Positions 21,431 through 33,894 are shown, counted from the first letter of the stretch. The stretch: 64,000 nucleotides of DNA from Rhipicephalus microplus (GCF_043290135.1 NC_134700.1:76686000-76749999); one strand, 5' to 3'. Numbers and translations: made by a program. The notes: generated by a model from the letters alone, not told the origin.

Positions 21431-21668
21431 ATTTCGAAAGATGGCCTCAGCAGAACCAGGTAACCGTGGGACTTCGGCTTGGTTCGGAATAGTTACAGCG
21501 ACAACGTTTATGTAATCATCTCTTATGGCAGCGAGTTGAGCAATCGCATCTGGTAGGGCAACACTTGAGGAATGAGGCCGAAATTTAGGAGTGGAAGAAA
21601 CAGACAGTTGTGCACTATGGTGGCGATGGTATGAGGCACTGTAACACTGCGCGTCAGTCGTGCGTCTA

Positions 21669-22177
21669 TTATGTAACGATGTAGTATCCGTCGGGAACTG
21701 GAGGGGTCGATGACAGACAGGCGTATGTCACAGCTCGAGGCGGCAAGCGAACAAAAGTGGTTTGACCCAAGCAGCTGACGGGCTTTTCACAGGCATCAGA
21801 AAGCAGGGAAAGGTCGAGGCTGAGCGTACCAGAAGAACAGTCAATTAAAGCCGAGTGTGCCGAGAGGAAATCAAGGCCTAGTATGAGGTCATAAGGGCAA
21901 CGATCTAGAACGGCAAAAGGACTACGGTGTGATGACCCGCAATGTTGACATGAGCAGTGCACATTCCTACGACATCTACAGCGCCGCAATCGGCAACACG
22001 TGTGGCTTGAGTCGTAGAGGTCGTCATGATCTTCTGCAAACGACGGCGTAGATGTGCGCTCATAATAGATAGGTAGGCACCTGTGTCAACAAGGGCAGTA
22101 ACAGGAACATTGTCGACTTTTACTTCAATAAGACTGTGGTGTGCGGGCAGCGCCAGTAGAGGGTTTCCGGGCGTCAT
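21669..22177 (-). pseudogene. Retropepsin of element F
   Basis: LVDTGAYLSIMSAHLRRRL carries the active site (about 22092-22036), and DLILGLDFLSAHSALIDC the second signature (about 21894-21841). The two lie in different frames with a switch near 21930. The PR-RT linker continues to about 21430. Confidence 0.87.
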
Positions 22178-22212
22178 TGGTATTGCAGCTTCACCTCCAT
22201 AAGCTGCAATAT

Positions 22213-23440
22213 CTAGTTTTCCTGCTGCGATCGTCCAGAGAAGCTCAGCGAGTAAAAGTGCCGAGGCGGTGGAGAGTGGGATTGGCGGCGTAGCGGCGTC
22301 GGGGAGCGGGAGTAGCGGCGACCGGAAGAAGGGGCGTCAGTGGGGAGAGGCTCGTGAGGAGGCGGCGAGTGAAAGTTGGACGGTGTAGCGGCTGGACGTC
22401 CAGAAGTGGTAGGGCGCATATAAGTAGGGTACCTCTGACGTGGTGGGTTGGACCAGCGGCGACGGCGATAACGAGAAATATGTTTAGGTTGATGGCAGGA
22501 AAAGCAGATTGGCTGGTGGTCAGGGGTTCGCCATTGCGTAGGGTTCCGGAAGGGCAATGATGGAGGAGATCGGTGAGCGTTACTTGAGGACTATGGGCGT
22601 ACTTCAGGGTGAGTCACAGGACACGCTGACGCAAGACCGAGATTAGCGAACTCCTGCCTACCCACAGCTTGAAATAAGGCTACCGATGGGTGGGATGGGT
22701 CAGTGGCTTGAGTTGTACATACAGGCTGTTAAATTGAAGCTGGACAGGCAGCTTCAAGCTCCCGACGAACAATTCAGGGGACGTGGCCATAGGTGGGTGG
22801 TTGGTAAGCTGCTTCACACGATGAAGTTGCGGCCATGTTGGCCAGTCGTGTGAATCTCTGCGTGATTCGGCGGCTCTTGGCGTGTTCAAACCGCCGGCAC
22901 TCTGATGATTTCGTCGATGGTGGTGACGTTAGTGTATACAAGCAGATTGAAGGCATCGTCGGCGATGCCTTTAAGCACAATCGATACCTTCTCAGGCTCG
23001 GGCATGTGTTCGTCAACACCGGGCGGCAAAGGGCGATGACGTCGTGAATATACGAGACGTAGGATTCAGTAGACACTGTGCCCGAGTAGCCAACTGATTT
23101 CGCGCAGTTATCTGTCGTGCAGTGGTGTTCCCAAAAAGTCACAGATCTTCTCCTTGAAAGTGTCTCAGCTGGTAATGTCGGCTTCGTGCGTCTCGAACCA
23201 CACCCGCGGAGGGCCATCAAAGTGAAAAAGCACGTTGGCAAGCATGAGTGTTGGGTCCCACGTATAGCTGGCACTGATCCGTCCATACACGTTGAGCCAC
23301 TTGTCAACGTCAAGGCGATCCTGTCCGAAAATACGCCAGGATCACGAGCAGGAGGTAGGACAACGTAGGTAGGAGTCATAGAATAAGCGGGTGGTGAAGA
23401 CCATGTACCTTGAACCTGTGACATCGTAGGACCCATGATG
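22213..23440 (-). pseudogene. gag of element F
   Basis: Gag begins near MGPTMSQVQGTW (about 23438) and shows VVLPPARDPGVFS, then capsid blocks in shifted frames. The nucleocapsid knuckle near 22510 reads CFSCHQPKHISRYRRR: the last Cys of CCHC is missing. A Ser/Pro/Arg-rich tail ends near 22213. The long open frame covering 22774-23661 mixes true and shifted gag and also runs into the LTR, so its length is misleading. Confidence 0.78.
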
Positions 23441-23511
23441 ATGCGGCCGCTGCGGCCACTGCGGACCTTCTTGATGGGTACAGGGAAGGACCAGCACGTC
23501 CACCACAAATA

Positions 23512-23660
23512 TGTTACGTAAAATGAGACGAGACGTGGATATTTGACAGTGTATTTACACCGATAAACTCGGAGCGCTGCACACAGAGTGAGCAAACCAG
23601 TCCTCTTCGTTGTCTTCTGATGACAGAATGGTTCACCCTTCATGCGATAGCTACGTAGCA
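23512..23660 (-). repeat. 5' LTR of element F
   Basis: TGTTACGTAAAATGAG to GCTACGTAGCA. Left of it on the minus strand comes TTTGTGGTGGACGTGCTGG, containing the primer-binding site. Confidence 0.93.
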
Positions 23661-24359
23661 ATAGCTATACAATGCAGACAGAACGACACTCACTGCCACA
23701 CTTGTCAGCTCCTTTTTCTTGAGCCTGTTTACCGACAGCAATATTTATCTCGAACTGGTGATGATGTGTTCTACCGTGTGCATAAAGTATGTATATCACC
23801 AGCAGCGAAAACGTTTTCCATCAAGCTACACACCTCAACATTACCTGTAAAGACATGGCTTCATGTAAAAGGTATATACGCGCCTTGTCTCTACAATGCA
23901 CACTGCGCAACGAGCCTGAAGCAATCTAGCATTATTTTGTTGATTGCCTTGATGCATGCTATTTCCTGGACAGTTTAAAGAGAACCATCAAAAAAGAACT
24001 TCCTATTACAACTCAAGGTGTAAGGTTTCTCTCATTCGGAAATACCATTAAGACCAAAGCACCATACAATTTATTTATGGGTTTGAGTCTCTATTCATTA
24101 TAAAGAAGCCGCGTGATTGACAGACATGCTGAGCCACTTCGCTCGACAAAGTTTGTTTTTCGAGGAGAAGCAGCCAATGTGCATAGTTTTGTAGAGATGT
24201 TCGATCGTGTTCCGGAGTGACTTGGACTTCTGGACATGTATGTTTGTTTACCAAACTTTTGAAGGTTCGTTATCATAGTCATTTGTTATTCCTTTAGGAC
24301 CCTTGATGGCACACCACATAGGAGAGGGGGGGTAATTAGCGAACTATGCAGAGTCAGAT
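23661..24359. other. Unassigned sequence right of element F
   Basis: No gene, tandem repeat or known element recognised. AT-rich with short spurious frames only. Confidence 0.6.
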
Positions 24360-25850
24360 TTACAAAAAACAGGCATGTTAGCTCTGTACACTACGTATTT
24401 TCTCCATATTCTTCTTAGTCAGACAGACCCTATCCCTCTCCTGGGCTTCTTGCTCCATCCCTAATAACATAGAGGCTCCTGTTAATCTAGAGAAACTCGT
24501 CAAGCGGACCTCTAGGCGCACTACGCTGTACCCACCATGACACGAAACATCCCTGACAGATAAACTCAACGCCGCATCTATGGTGGAAGTGGCAAGTACT
24601 CCTGCAGCCTCTGTATAGGGAAATACAGACCATGTTCCTATAAATAAGCGACGGCACAATTACAGGACAGCTGCATTTATTTGGAAGAATATAGAGAGGA
24701 TATGGACCAGGCACCTTTCACGGTTGTCTCCTAGAAAAAAAAGGTACTGGCATTCCTGTCGTTTTCCGACCTTACGTGGAAGGAGGAAGCTCATGGAAAG
24801 TCAACCATGACATTGTGGCATCAGCGGTTGTAATGTCGACTCAAGAGAAAGTCTTCAACCACCGCCTGAACAAGATAAAAGCTTGGTGGTTGCAGTATCA
24901 ACCCTGCCCGCTGCAAACCGTTTGCTCGCGGTGACATAACTGGCTGGCGTAGCTGTTGAAGCCCCAGTTGCGTACTCATACACGGCGAACTAAGAGAAAA
25001 TACAAGATGTCTCTCTGAGCTACTCTAATGAAGAACTACAAGACTCTCTACGGGATCAAGGTGTAGTTTCAGCGAGCAGGTTCACCACATTCAATCCCAA
25101 ATAGGGAGTAATAGGGAAAGAGGCACGTCGTCGATTTGTCATTTTGGAAGTTGGCAAGGGTTCACCCTTACCTAAAAGAGTTACGCTTGGTGTCTGTAGT
25201 CACCCGGCCACCAAATACGTTGGGGGAGCTACACAGTGTTACAAGTGTCAAAAGCATGGTCAAATATTGAGACTCTGCACAGGACCGAGATGCTGCAAAG
25301 TGTGTGCTGGACCTCACTCAAACAAGGAGTGCACCTCAAGAGCACAACCTAAATGTGCAAACTGCGGTGATACACACCGTGCTTCATATGGAAGATGCAT
25401 CAAAAGAAGGCCGCTACACTCGCACACACGTTGAAGCATTCACAAGAGAAACCATCAAGGTGCAACGAACCACCACCTAACCCAGATGTGGTACTCATGA
25501 TTATGAAGGCCACTTCCTTGAAACAGTCAACACAAAGCCAAAAGATATCTGGCAACACGTATTCAGGTGTTACTAAAAAGTGGGAAATTCATGGGCTTGT
25601 CATCTTCATCAATATTATCCCAACGTGTTTCACAAGATCTACCACCCAGCGCTATTGTCAACAGTCTCAATATCCGCAACACGACGAAAAGATATGCGAG
25701 AGACAGCAATAAGGAAACACAGACCAAGATGTCACACGCACAGTGCTTCCTATGTTGTTTGCAGCACTCAAAGCCCTTTTCCATGCAAATCCCTCGTCAA
25801 AAAGTCTCTCGGAGGTAGAAGCAATGCTCGTAATGGGGCCCTTGGTGTCG
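24360..25850 (+). mobile_element. Non-LTR retrotransposon (LINE) 5' part with ORF1
   Basis: A leader-like region (24360-24701) precedes an ORF1 that begins MDQAPFTVVS at 24702 and ends near 25850. No endonuclease or RT follows: sequence switches to element H. It is a fragment of a LINE of a different subfamily from the minus-strand I-clade copies. Confidence 0.72.
24702..25850 (+). pseudogene. LINE ORF1 (gag-like, CCHC zinc knuckles)
   Basis: The likely start ATG is 24702. TAG follows after ten codons, then GTGIPVVFRPYVEGG and further blocks across frames. The frame 25144-25434 holds KRVTLGVCSHPATKYVGG, then three Cys-rich knuckles: CYKCQKHGQILRLC, CCKVCAGPHSNKEC and CANCGDTHRASYGRC. ORF1 proteins of this type bind LINE RNA. 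The rest (SYVEAVTKK-like Ser/Pro/Thr-rich tail) is broken. The protein is not producible here. Confidence 0.82.
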
Positions 25851-25962
25851 ACGTCCTACGCTTCACAGGGGTGTGTTTCTTCATAACAGCAATCATGGCT
25901 TTCCCAACGACATTGTCACCTGAACTTTCGTTCTTATTCTTTCACTTGGGCCCTTCACAGAG

Positions 25963-26350
25963 ATGCCAACTCTGCCGGTGAAGCTTGGAGATTCGCCGCG
26001 TCACGTTGAAGCACTTAAGGATACAGGGGCTGCCTTCGTGTTTCTCGCATTGAGTTTGTTGCCGAAAAGATGTTCGTTGAGCCCTGCGCAGTTTGATCAA
26101 CCCAATCTTGTCCCGGCTAATGGAGCCACTTTATCTAGCCTCGGCAAGGTCTGCCTGAATGGGTGTGCTCTTGGGAAGGCAGCTTGACAGTGGCTCTTTG
26201 TTGCCCCAAAGATATGCGTTCCAGCGATCTTAGACTTTGATTGGCGTGCAGAGTTTGACATTAGTTGGCTGTTTAGCAACACTGGTTGTACCATTGAGCT
26301 GACATCTACCGCTTCGACACCAACCCGAGCAACTGTTCAAGCTTCCGATA
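25963..26350 (+). pseudogene. Retropepsin of element H
   Basis: LPVKLGDSPRHVEALKDTGA gives a retropepsin active site with Lys before DTG. Downstream, VALCCPKDM and LDFDWRAEFD-like words lie in shifted frames. The frame stops at 26185. Confidence 0.68.
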
Positions 26351-26369
26351 AAGCTTGCCCTTGGCGGTC

Positions 26370-28140
26370 ATATTTCCGTAGTTGTCAGCACGCTCCGTGC
26401 CCGCTGACAACTACCACATGATGAAACGTCCAAATACTCAAAATTGTTTCGCAAGCCGGTATTCATACAACAAGGAAAACAATGGCCATGAGTGCAAAAA
26501 GAAACAGTGGTGGAACTGCTGTGCCATTTGCGCTACTGTGTGCCCAACTTGCTTACTTGCGCCAGCCTGCGCCAAACCACCCTTGCAGCACCAGTCTCCC
26601 ATATCGGCGCCGTACTGTGCCGCAGAACCAGGATTTAGCCACAAAGTGCGAAACCATTAGGCCCAGTGCCCAGAAACGTGGGTGAAGTATTCGTTTTGGT
26701 TTCTGCAAAAGCATTATAGTTTCGGTGTTGTAAAGGCTGTAACAGCTCTACAAGCAGCCGTGAATTTCGATCCTAAAGGCATCGTTACGATCGCCATGCG
26801 TGCGCAATCAAGCCTGGCATCTGCGCGAATATTTCGTGACCACGTTTACGGGCTACGCTCTCAACGCGAAGAGACAGCGAGAAGAGCGTCTCTTCCTGGC
26901 ACGACTGTGTTTTCTTACACCGGCGTTTTGCAGAGTTACCAGAAATTTGTTTTTATCGCAGTAGTTGCTACGCGATTCCAGTGAAACTGTTTTTAACATG
27001 ATGGCTGCGTCCGGAAGAGAAATTAACGAGGGCAGTAACGGTGCCCAAATAAGCGGGTGCTGTCCGGTTCCCGGAACAGCCTACCAAGGACAGGTGCGCA
27101 TGGCTGCTCATTGAGCGTATGCGCGTATTCTCGTATAATTGGCCGCTGCACTTCGCGCTTATTGGCTCGGTGGTTGAGTCTGCCGAATTCAGGCAAGAAA
27201 AATATTGGTGGGCATACAAAACTAAAAAGGTCACAGTTGTACCACAAGGATGAATCAATGAATGCGACAGTTGCTAATTGTAATGTTATATGAAGCGAGG
27301 CAGGCAGCTTGCTCTTTCGGATTTGATTTCACACAGCTGTACAAAAGGCTTATGTACGAGAATACGGCCATATTAAAGAGAGAAACGCTTTTCATGGACT
27401 TGCTTCGCGATGAGAGTGCAGCACGTGTATGCGAGTTGCCCGCTGATAGCTGCCGAGCTAACGTGCGCAACAGCAATCACGCCCACGCTCTCAGAAGCAA
27501 AGTTCATAGTTTTCGCTTGAGCGACACCTCCCTCCCTCATTATTTTTCATGCTCTTTCAAACCGGGCGGAGTGGTTCTTCTATGCTTCGACTAGACCCTC
27601 CCGGGTGGGGGTATTTATTGTTATCGCACGTGCCCTTTAAGCGGCGGAGATGAGCCGTATTGTTGCATCTCTAGCTGAACCGGGTTCGTCAACCCCCCTA
27701 ACATGCTTTTACTCGCGGATTTAACATATTCACAAAGTGTGGGAGTATACTATCAATTTTAAATTGATATGACACATGACAACAACAGCAAAAATCGATC
27801 AGGAGTGTCTATGTAATTTCTATCGCAATATAAGGCTATTGCACAGTACAGCTGAGCGTTTGAAAAGTGCAACATTGAAACAATGTTGCTTGAAAAGTGC
27901 TTTGAACGGGCCTAAATTTGGTCTGAATGTTCCTACTGTTCTAAACTTTCTATAAAAAACCCTTCTAGCAGCTACAAGCCTGCTCAAAAACATATTTCCG
28001 GCTGCTCTAAGCCTGATACAAAAACACTTTGGCTGTTTTCAAGACTGCGCCCAAACCCATGCGCCCTGTTGCACCCCTGCAGAAGTGAATAACCTGAAAT
28101 TAGAAAATCGACGCAGCTTTAGAATTCTGAAATTACGGCA
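26370..28140. other. Unassigned 1.8-kb segment splitting element H
   Basis: The segment lies between the protease and the PR-RT linker of H, where Ty3/gypsy elements have none of this sequence. Only short frames occur, the longest being 27262-27594, without family motifs. No terminal repeats were found by eye. It is probably a later insertion. Confidence 0.5.
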
Positions 28141-28172
28141 ACCACCGTTATCATACCTTTGTCGTCAGCTGC

Positions 28173-28376
28173 GTGGGTTTTTTTAATAGCCATGAAACGT
28201 CTTTCGTTGGCCCGGACACTCTTGTAAATAGCGCCATTTGTTCCCGGTCCAGAGGTAGATTTACAATGCCGCGGGATCTCCATCGTTGTGCCAGCAAAAG
28301 CTTTGCAGTGCTTGTCTTCAACGTGTCCGACAGTAACATGTGCATGCTGCCAGGCACTGTTCTGGGTGTTTTATGA
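28173..28376 (+). pseudogene. PR-RT linker of element H
   Basis: SRGRFTMPRDLHRCASKSFAVLV followed by NVSDSN and LPGTVLGVL has the layout of the linker in other Ty3/gypsy elements (in A: RRRGLHLPFAVL, then LPRGECLG). That places the H protease and RT in one element. Confidence 0.6.
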
Positions 28377-28984
28377 ACCTTAAAGCACCAATCTGTTGTA
28401 GCAGTAGTACAGCCCGTAGCATCTTCGCCACCTAATGCTTCGCTCTTAGACTGGAATGAATTCAGCTTTGGTCTAAGCTGAAGTACATCACATAAAGGTG
28501 AGATTTAAACACTCATACGAAAATTTCGTGACCGCGTGGCAATGTCACACAGTGAGCGCGACCACACTCTTTTGGTGCCACATAGAATCGGCACCTGCTG
28601 TGAGGTTCCTGTTCGGCATTACCCGCGTCGAGCCTCTGCCTCCAAACGCGCAGAAATCGCTAAGCAAGTGAATTACATGCTTCATCATCATACCATATCG
28701 TGTTCGTAGAGTGACTGGTCAGCCCCGTAGTCCTTGTTGAAAAAAATCAAATCAAATGAAGTCAATTTTTTTATTTCCACCTTGTAAGTCTTACAGATGG
28801 AGAAAAACAGAAAAAAAAGCTGCCGAGAGGTGGTTTGACTGCTCCGTAGCCCTAAGTAATCTATGGCATGCGGGCAAGAGTCCAGTTCACAAAGAAAAAC
28901 AAAAAAACATGATTAGTGCATAATGAAACCTGAATATACAATTCCGCACAAAAATCATACAAGAGTACAACAGCGCGATCAAGA
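28377..28984. other. Gap between linker and RT in element H
   Basis: RT fingers should lie here but are not recognisable. The sequence is AT-rich with no clear gene. Confidence 0.45.
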
Positions 28985-29580
28985 AAGATGGCACAATTTG
29001 TTCTTGAGTTGGTTTTGCCGAACAGTGTCACTAAGCCTGCCATATATCCACATCATCATCTTGAGGATGCCATAGACCGACTGGATGGTGCCGGTTTTTT
29101 CATTACGCTGGATCTTTTTTCTGGCGGTTGGCAGGTGAAGCTAGACGCAAATAACACTGAGAGAACCGTCTTTATAACTCTGGACTGCTTATACCAGTCT
29201 AACCACCTGCCATTTGGCCTCTCCGACACTTCTGCTACATTTCAGCGTATAATAGACGAGTATCTCAAGTAGTCGATGGCTTTGATTTGTTTGAAGGTGT
29301 TCGGAAAATGCTACCACGTTTACCGAACACCTCGCGCGTTTAGAAATGGTTTGCGTGCTCTCCAAGACACTCGTCTTTTCATTAGGCCTCCTAAGGGCTT
29401 CTTCGGCTTCTCGAAAATTAGAATTTTGGGGCACGTAGTCAGTGCCAAGGGCATCAGCCTTGATCCTACGAAGCTCCAAGCCATTGCATGCATTTGGCTT
29501 CCCACAATGTCTAAGCGTCTTAAAGGTTGCTTAAGCTTCGCTTCATATTTCATAAGCTTTGTCCCTTGATGTTTGCTGGA
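28985..29580 (+). pseudogene. RT palm and thumb of element H
   Basis: KKDG at 28985 is followed by DAIDRLDGAGFFITLDLFSGGWQ (motif A; Gly for the usual Tyr before WQ), LPFGLSDTSATFQRIID and, after a TAG, the catalytic region ALICLK-VFGKCY, where the YLDD box has lost its aspartates and one codon. The thumb reads PPKGFFGFSKIRILGHVVSAKG, DPTKLQAI. The polymerase is inactive. Confidence 0.87.
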
Positions 29581-29689
29581 ATGAAGTTTGCTGAAAATGG
29601 GGTCCTGACACAGAATTTGCCTTCTAAGACCTCAAGACAGCCATTCAAGCACCACCGACGCTGGCGCACTATTACGAGAATGCCCGAAC

Positions 29690-30060
29690 TATTCTACAGA
29701 CTAATGTCAGTGGTCTTGGCCTCGAAGCTCTTCTCTTGCAAGTCAACAAGAACGGGAAGGGGAGACCAGCCGCATGTGCTAGCCGCTGGTTCAGTGAACC
29801 AGAGAGCCGATACCACGCCTCTGAAAATGAGTGCTTGGTGGTAGTTTCGGCACTCATGTATTTTCGCCCACATGTTTATGGTAAAATTTTCACGGTCGTT
29901 ACCGACAAAATCGCCCTTCACTGGAATCAAACAAAAAAAAGACTTCTATATTTTGTTTGCTAGGATAGCCAGCAAAATGCAGGATTACACCTTTTCTATT
30001 GTCCATCGCAGCAGATCTCGTGAACAAGACGTTATCTGTCTCGCCTACTCACAGCTTTGA
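29690..30060 (+). pseudogene. RNase H of element H
   Basis: The first motif reads TNVSGLGLEALLLQ, with Asn for the first catalytic Asp. SRYHASENECLVVVSALMYFRPHVYG and VVTDKIALHW follow. SREQDVICLAYSQL corresponds to the DADxLSR end. Several stops are present. Confidence 0.83.
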
Positions 30061-30244
30061 ATGATATCTCCTCAGCCACTACATTGATTGATTTACAAAC
30101 CACACAGCTACAATACGCAAAAAAGTCGATGTAACCTGACAACTATCCGGGAAAGTACGCACTTCCAAATGATATAGTACAAATCTTTCGGCATTGTATG
30201 TCGCCCAAGATGCAATTCTTTATCACCGAAATTATCGAAATGGA

Positions 30245-31467
30245 CCATGCGCATCTGTTGTGTCATTATTCGTGCGATATTAGGTACTATTCATGTGCCG
30301 CTGCGCCCCGACTGTCCGTCACATATGGCTGAACAAGACGCTGGCACACATAAAAGAGAGGTTTTGGTGGCAGCGCATGCACAGGGACATTTCCCGCTAC
30401 GTTTTGTCATGCACAGTCTGTCAAGGACGGAAGGCCACCACAAATCCGGCGCAACCGGTTCCTGTGCAACCCATCCCTCCTCCGGAAACACCTTTTAAGA
30501 TTCTGGGACTTGATCATCTGGGACCGTTTCCACGTACGTCGGGCGGCAGCAAGTTCCTCATCGTTGCCGTGGACCACGGTTCACGGACTATCTAATGAAT
30601 TGAACCGAAGTCGGTGACGTCCACGACTTTTCGGTGCAGCACGTCCTCACGTTCATCAACAAAAACGCCGTTTTTCGACACGGTGCGCCACGCTTTCTCA
30701 TTCCTGACCGTCGTACAGCATTCACGTCGCGAAGATTCAGGAACGTTTTGAATCATCATGGAATTCGACATGCCACGGTCATTCCTCAGCACCAATGAAC
30801 AAAATCTCTGGGGGAACGTAAAAATCATACCACAAAGTACTTACTGTCGCCGCATGTGAACCCTAGTCACAAAAACTGTGACGAATGCGTCACCGCAGCC
30901 GTCTTCGCCCTCAATACGTCACAGCAGAAAATCACATGGGACTCATGTTTCAAGCTTGTCTACGGAAAGACGCTAAGGCTTCCGCAAGAAAGCTTCTTTG
31001 GTTTGAACACGATGGTGCACAACTGTCCGGATCAAACTAGTACTTCGGAGCTATACACCAGAAAGGTCGCTTTAGAGCACGCCTGGCCAGAGCTCTTCAC
31101 TAGGCGAAATTCAGCTCGTCTTCCTACGAGAATACCATCGCATTCAAACCTGGATACCTAGTGATGGTTTGAAGCACCAGACATGTCAAACAGTGTTTCT
31201 AGGAGTTTCTTACCCGGTTTTTTTGGTCCATTTCAGGTGGTGAGAGCCCTCCGCCCTGTTAGATTCCGCCTGGAACTTATTTCCAAACTGGGCACCAAAA
31301 GGAGAAACCGGGTTTTTTTCCTCCCATGCAAGCAAGCTGAAACTATGTGCCGCGTAATTTCCGTATTCACGTCCTTTCGTATTCTGGCTCAGACTCCAGG
31401 GAAGAGGGGGCGGTATGCAGTGGATCATATCGATGAAGTTACTGGCGCGGGATGGGTAGTTCCGTGA
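30245..31467 (+). pseudogene. Integrase of element H
   Basis: Zinc-region end CTVCQGRKA (about 30410-30436), core start GLDHLGPFPRTSGGSKFLI (about 30510), then stops. FRHGAPRFLIPDRRTAFTS-like sequence (near 30675) and the terminal core AVFALNTSQQKITWDSCFKLVYGK (30898-30969) lie in other frames. A GPF module, FFGPFQVVRALRPV, is at about 31219-31260. The domain is complete in outline but broken by stops. Confidence 0.85.
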
Positions 31468-31702
31468 AGGAGAAAGACGAAGAAGATGAAGCAATGCCTA
31501 AGCGATGGTGCCACGATTGTGCTTAAAACATAAAGTTTCCTTTTCTTGTGCTTTCTCTTTGTTACACTATATTACAGCATGATTTTTCTCCAGTTGAAAG
31601 AATGTTCTCATTAAAACGTCGCAAATTCACACCCCTACTTTCTGCGTTTTATCGCAGAATAAACTATGTGTTGTTTCCTTTTTTGTTTCTGCGTGCTTTT
31701 CC

Positions 31703-31920
31703 GCCACAAATCTAGCAGTCATATTTTGTCCTGTAGCCCATCTGGCTAGTTTTCCAAATTGTCCATAAACCCCAAAGCAAGTGTAAGTTAGACTGGCACC
31801 CTCACACGCTTGCCACAAATCTAGCAGTCATATTTTACTCTGTAGCCCATCTGTCTACTTTTCGAACTTGTGCCTGAAACCCGAAGCAAGTGTAAGTTAA
31901 ATTGGCACCCTAACACACAC
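31703..31920. repeat. Two-copy tandem repeat, unit 109 bp
   Basis: Units 31703-31811 and 31812-31920 both start GCCACAAATCTAGCAGTCAT and share AAGCAAGTGTAAGTTARAYTGGCACCC. They are about 85-90% alike by eye. Confidence 0.88.
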
Positions 31921-33700
31921 TCGAGTGTATACTTCCACATTCGAGAAGAGATCTCTACGTTATCTCAATTTATAACTACGCCTTCTAATACAACCCGACC
32001 TTCCTTCAAACAGCGAGTCTCTTCGCCTTGAATTATGAGAAAATGTATTCTTGCTTATTCCATGTGTACCCATGCTGTATGTAGTTACTCAGAGACGGGT
32101 TTCTTCTATGCCATCCAGTTTTTTTTCTTCTGCATGACGTTTCGTTGAACGCTTCTTCTCACCATGTTGCTTACACTGCCAGACTTGCTAATGATATTCT
32201 TGTAAACTTTGAGTCAACGCTATTCTTGTACAAGTACCAGAACGCCTTTTCGTGCAATCTGCTCTCCTTCATGTTGCTGTGCGTCTCTTCGAAACTAATT
32301 GTCAAACTACTGAAGTCACTACTGAATTTAGCATTAGTTTGTCTCCACGCTCCACAGAGTAGTCTCTATTTTTTCGGCAAAATCTAGAACGTCGCGTACC
32401 TTCTTATTTTAAAGCATTTGTCCTATTATTGTTACAATGGGTGGATAATAAATCCGCTTGCTTATGCAGTAGGTGCGCTTGACAGCAATAGAAAAACGCA
32501 CTTGAAGCGGTACTTACAGTTGACCCTGTTGTCGTGACTGTTGTCGTGGCCACTTCGCTCCCGTGGGCGTAAAAACTCCTTTTCTGAAAAGAAATACGAA
32601 AGATACGCGAGAATGGGGGCTTTTCCCGAAGGTCGCGGCACACTCACAACAATTAACAAAATATTACCAATGCACATAAGTATTTCTGACTGCACACTGA
32701 CGTTACTGCTTACGTTTTGCCATACATCTCCTTCAGCAAAATTTTTTTCAGCCGTTGAAATGCAAGAAAAGTTAGAAGCGGTAGCCTTTTTTGGATGTGC
32801 AGGCAAGCTTAACGCTCCGCAGCGTGCCCTGAAACGGTTAGGTTGACGCAAGCACCGTGTAGCTTTGGGTTCTGTTGCCGAGATGCTACCAATGCTTGAC
32901 GACATACTGGCCAAGGATAGTGATGTAACATTCTGGCAGCAGCACCCAGCGCTTCGTAGTTTGCATGAGTGCGACTAGTCGAGGCAACGCTGTGGAGACT
33001 TGGAGTTAAGCTTGCTGACGACAATACAATTGTGTCTGCATTGTAACAAGGGCAGGCAAGGAAGCAACGTAAAGCTAGAACCCGCTACGTCTTTGGGTAG
33101 GTTTCCTACAAAATTTATTGCGAAGTCAAGCCCGTGAACATTGCAAGTGGAGTGGCTATTGTGTACACTATATGTAAGGTGAGCTGAGATAAGTTGTCTT
33201 TGGGGGCCGTACACATAAGCATTCTGAAAGGAAAGCCTGGTGGTGCACGAAGTTCGCCCATCGGCCAGGGAGCTTAGCTGTATTGAGCTGAATACACCAT
33301 GATGTAGTAGAACAAACCTAGGTTATTCTTAAAGCAACTTCACTGCATATTCATGAGGAGTGGACCGCGGTATGAATCAAAGTAGGAAGGGGCCTGTTTC
33401 CGAGAGGCTTGCTCCTTTGTTTGACACAATCCTAATAAATTTGATGGATAGGACAAGGAAAGCATGGTGGCCAATTATTTTTTTACTTGTTCTACACTAA
33501 TATTGACTTACGTACAACTGAGGTAAAGAGCACGAAAAAGCGGCTTTTTGGTGAACCCAATTATCTTTGTCATAAATTGTCTGTCAGTTCTCAATATTAT
33601 CGTGCCTGACAATGAAAACGAGCCCTTACATTTACCATTCTTTTCTTCGTTTTGGTAGGGGGAATCTGAACCCCAGCCTTTAAAATACACATTATTAGGA
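31921..33700. other. Unassigned intergenic sequence
   Basis: No supported gene. Frames of 100-150 codons on both strands at 32462-32914 overlap each other and lack motifs. A minus-strand frame at 32975-33214 contains VHGLDFAINFVGNLPKD, which I cannot assign. Confidence 0.5.
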
Positions 33701-33704
33701 ATTA

Positions 33705-33860
33705 ATGATATGCGAAGCATGCGGAGGGAAGGTGACTATGTTGTAACTTTTTATTGCTATAGCAAATATATATGAACACTCTCGGCTGGATTTTGCCACC
33801 GACGCTGGCGCTGGTGACCATCGTCATTCATTGTATATGTACATGCATTTCTATATAAGA
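33705..33860. repeat. Repeat R-related fragment (R4)
   Basis: TATGCGAAGCATGCGGAGGG and GTGACTATGTTGTAACTT match R1 at 16626-16665 closely over about 40 bases. After that the similarity fades. It may be the body or tail of a SINE whose head is the tRNA-like sequence at 33895-33966, read on the minus strand. Confidence 0.55.
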
Positions 33861-33894
33861 ATAACGCAAGAAAGACAAAAAATTATCCAAAAAA

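Larger units (their letters stand above)
18533..23660 (-). mobile_element. Ty3/gypsy LTR retrotransposon F, full-length, degenerate
   Basis: Two 149-bp LTRs bound gag, protease, RT, RNase H and integrase on the minus strand. The polypurine tract (CCGGGGGGTAA) lies beside the left LTR, and the primer-binding site (TGGTGGACGTGCTGG) beside the right LTR. LTRs differ at about 19 of 149 sites by eye. Flanks are ATAT (left) and ATAG (right), a possible decayed 4-bp target duplication. Several frameshifts break pol. RT has a YLED box as in A. Confidence 0.94.
25960..31480 (+). mobile_element. Ty3/gypsy retrotransposon H, fragmented
   Basis: Protease (25963), PR-RT linker (28173), RT (28985), RNase H (29690) and integrase (30245-31467) occur in the correct order on the plus strand. 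About 1.8 kb of unrelated sequence separates protease from linker, and about 600 bases lie between linker and RT, where the RT fingers are missing. No LTRs were identified. The lineage differs from A-F: its integrase reads GLDHLGPFPRTSGGSKFLIVAVDH and lacks the LTRYAE word. Confidence 0.87.

Noticed and set aside
18533..23660. Exact target duplication for element F
   Set aside because: Flanks are ATAT and ATAG. Three of four bases agree, which is not enough to claim it.
22774..23661. 295-codon minus-strand frame as an intact gag gene
   Set aside because: The first part is LTR and leader, and gag homology shifts out of this frame, so the length is fortuitous.
32462..32914. Overlapping frames of 150 and 101 codons on opposite strands
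   Set aside because: No recognisable domain on either strand. Chance openness is likely.
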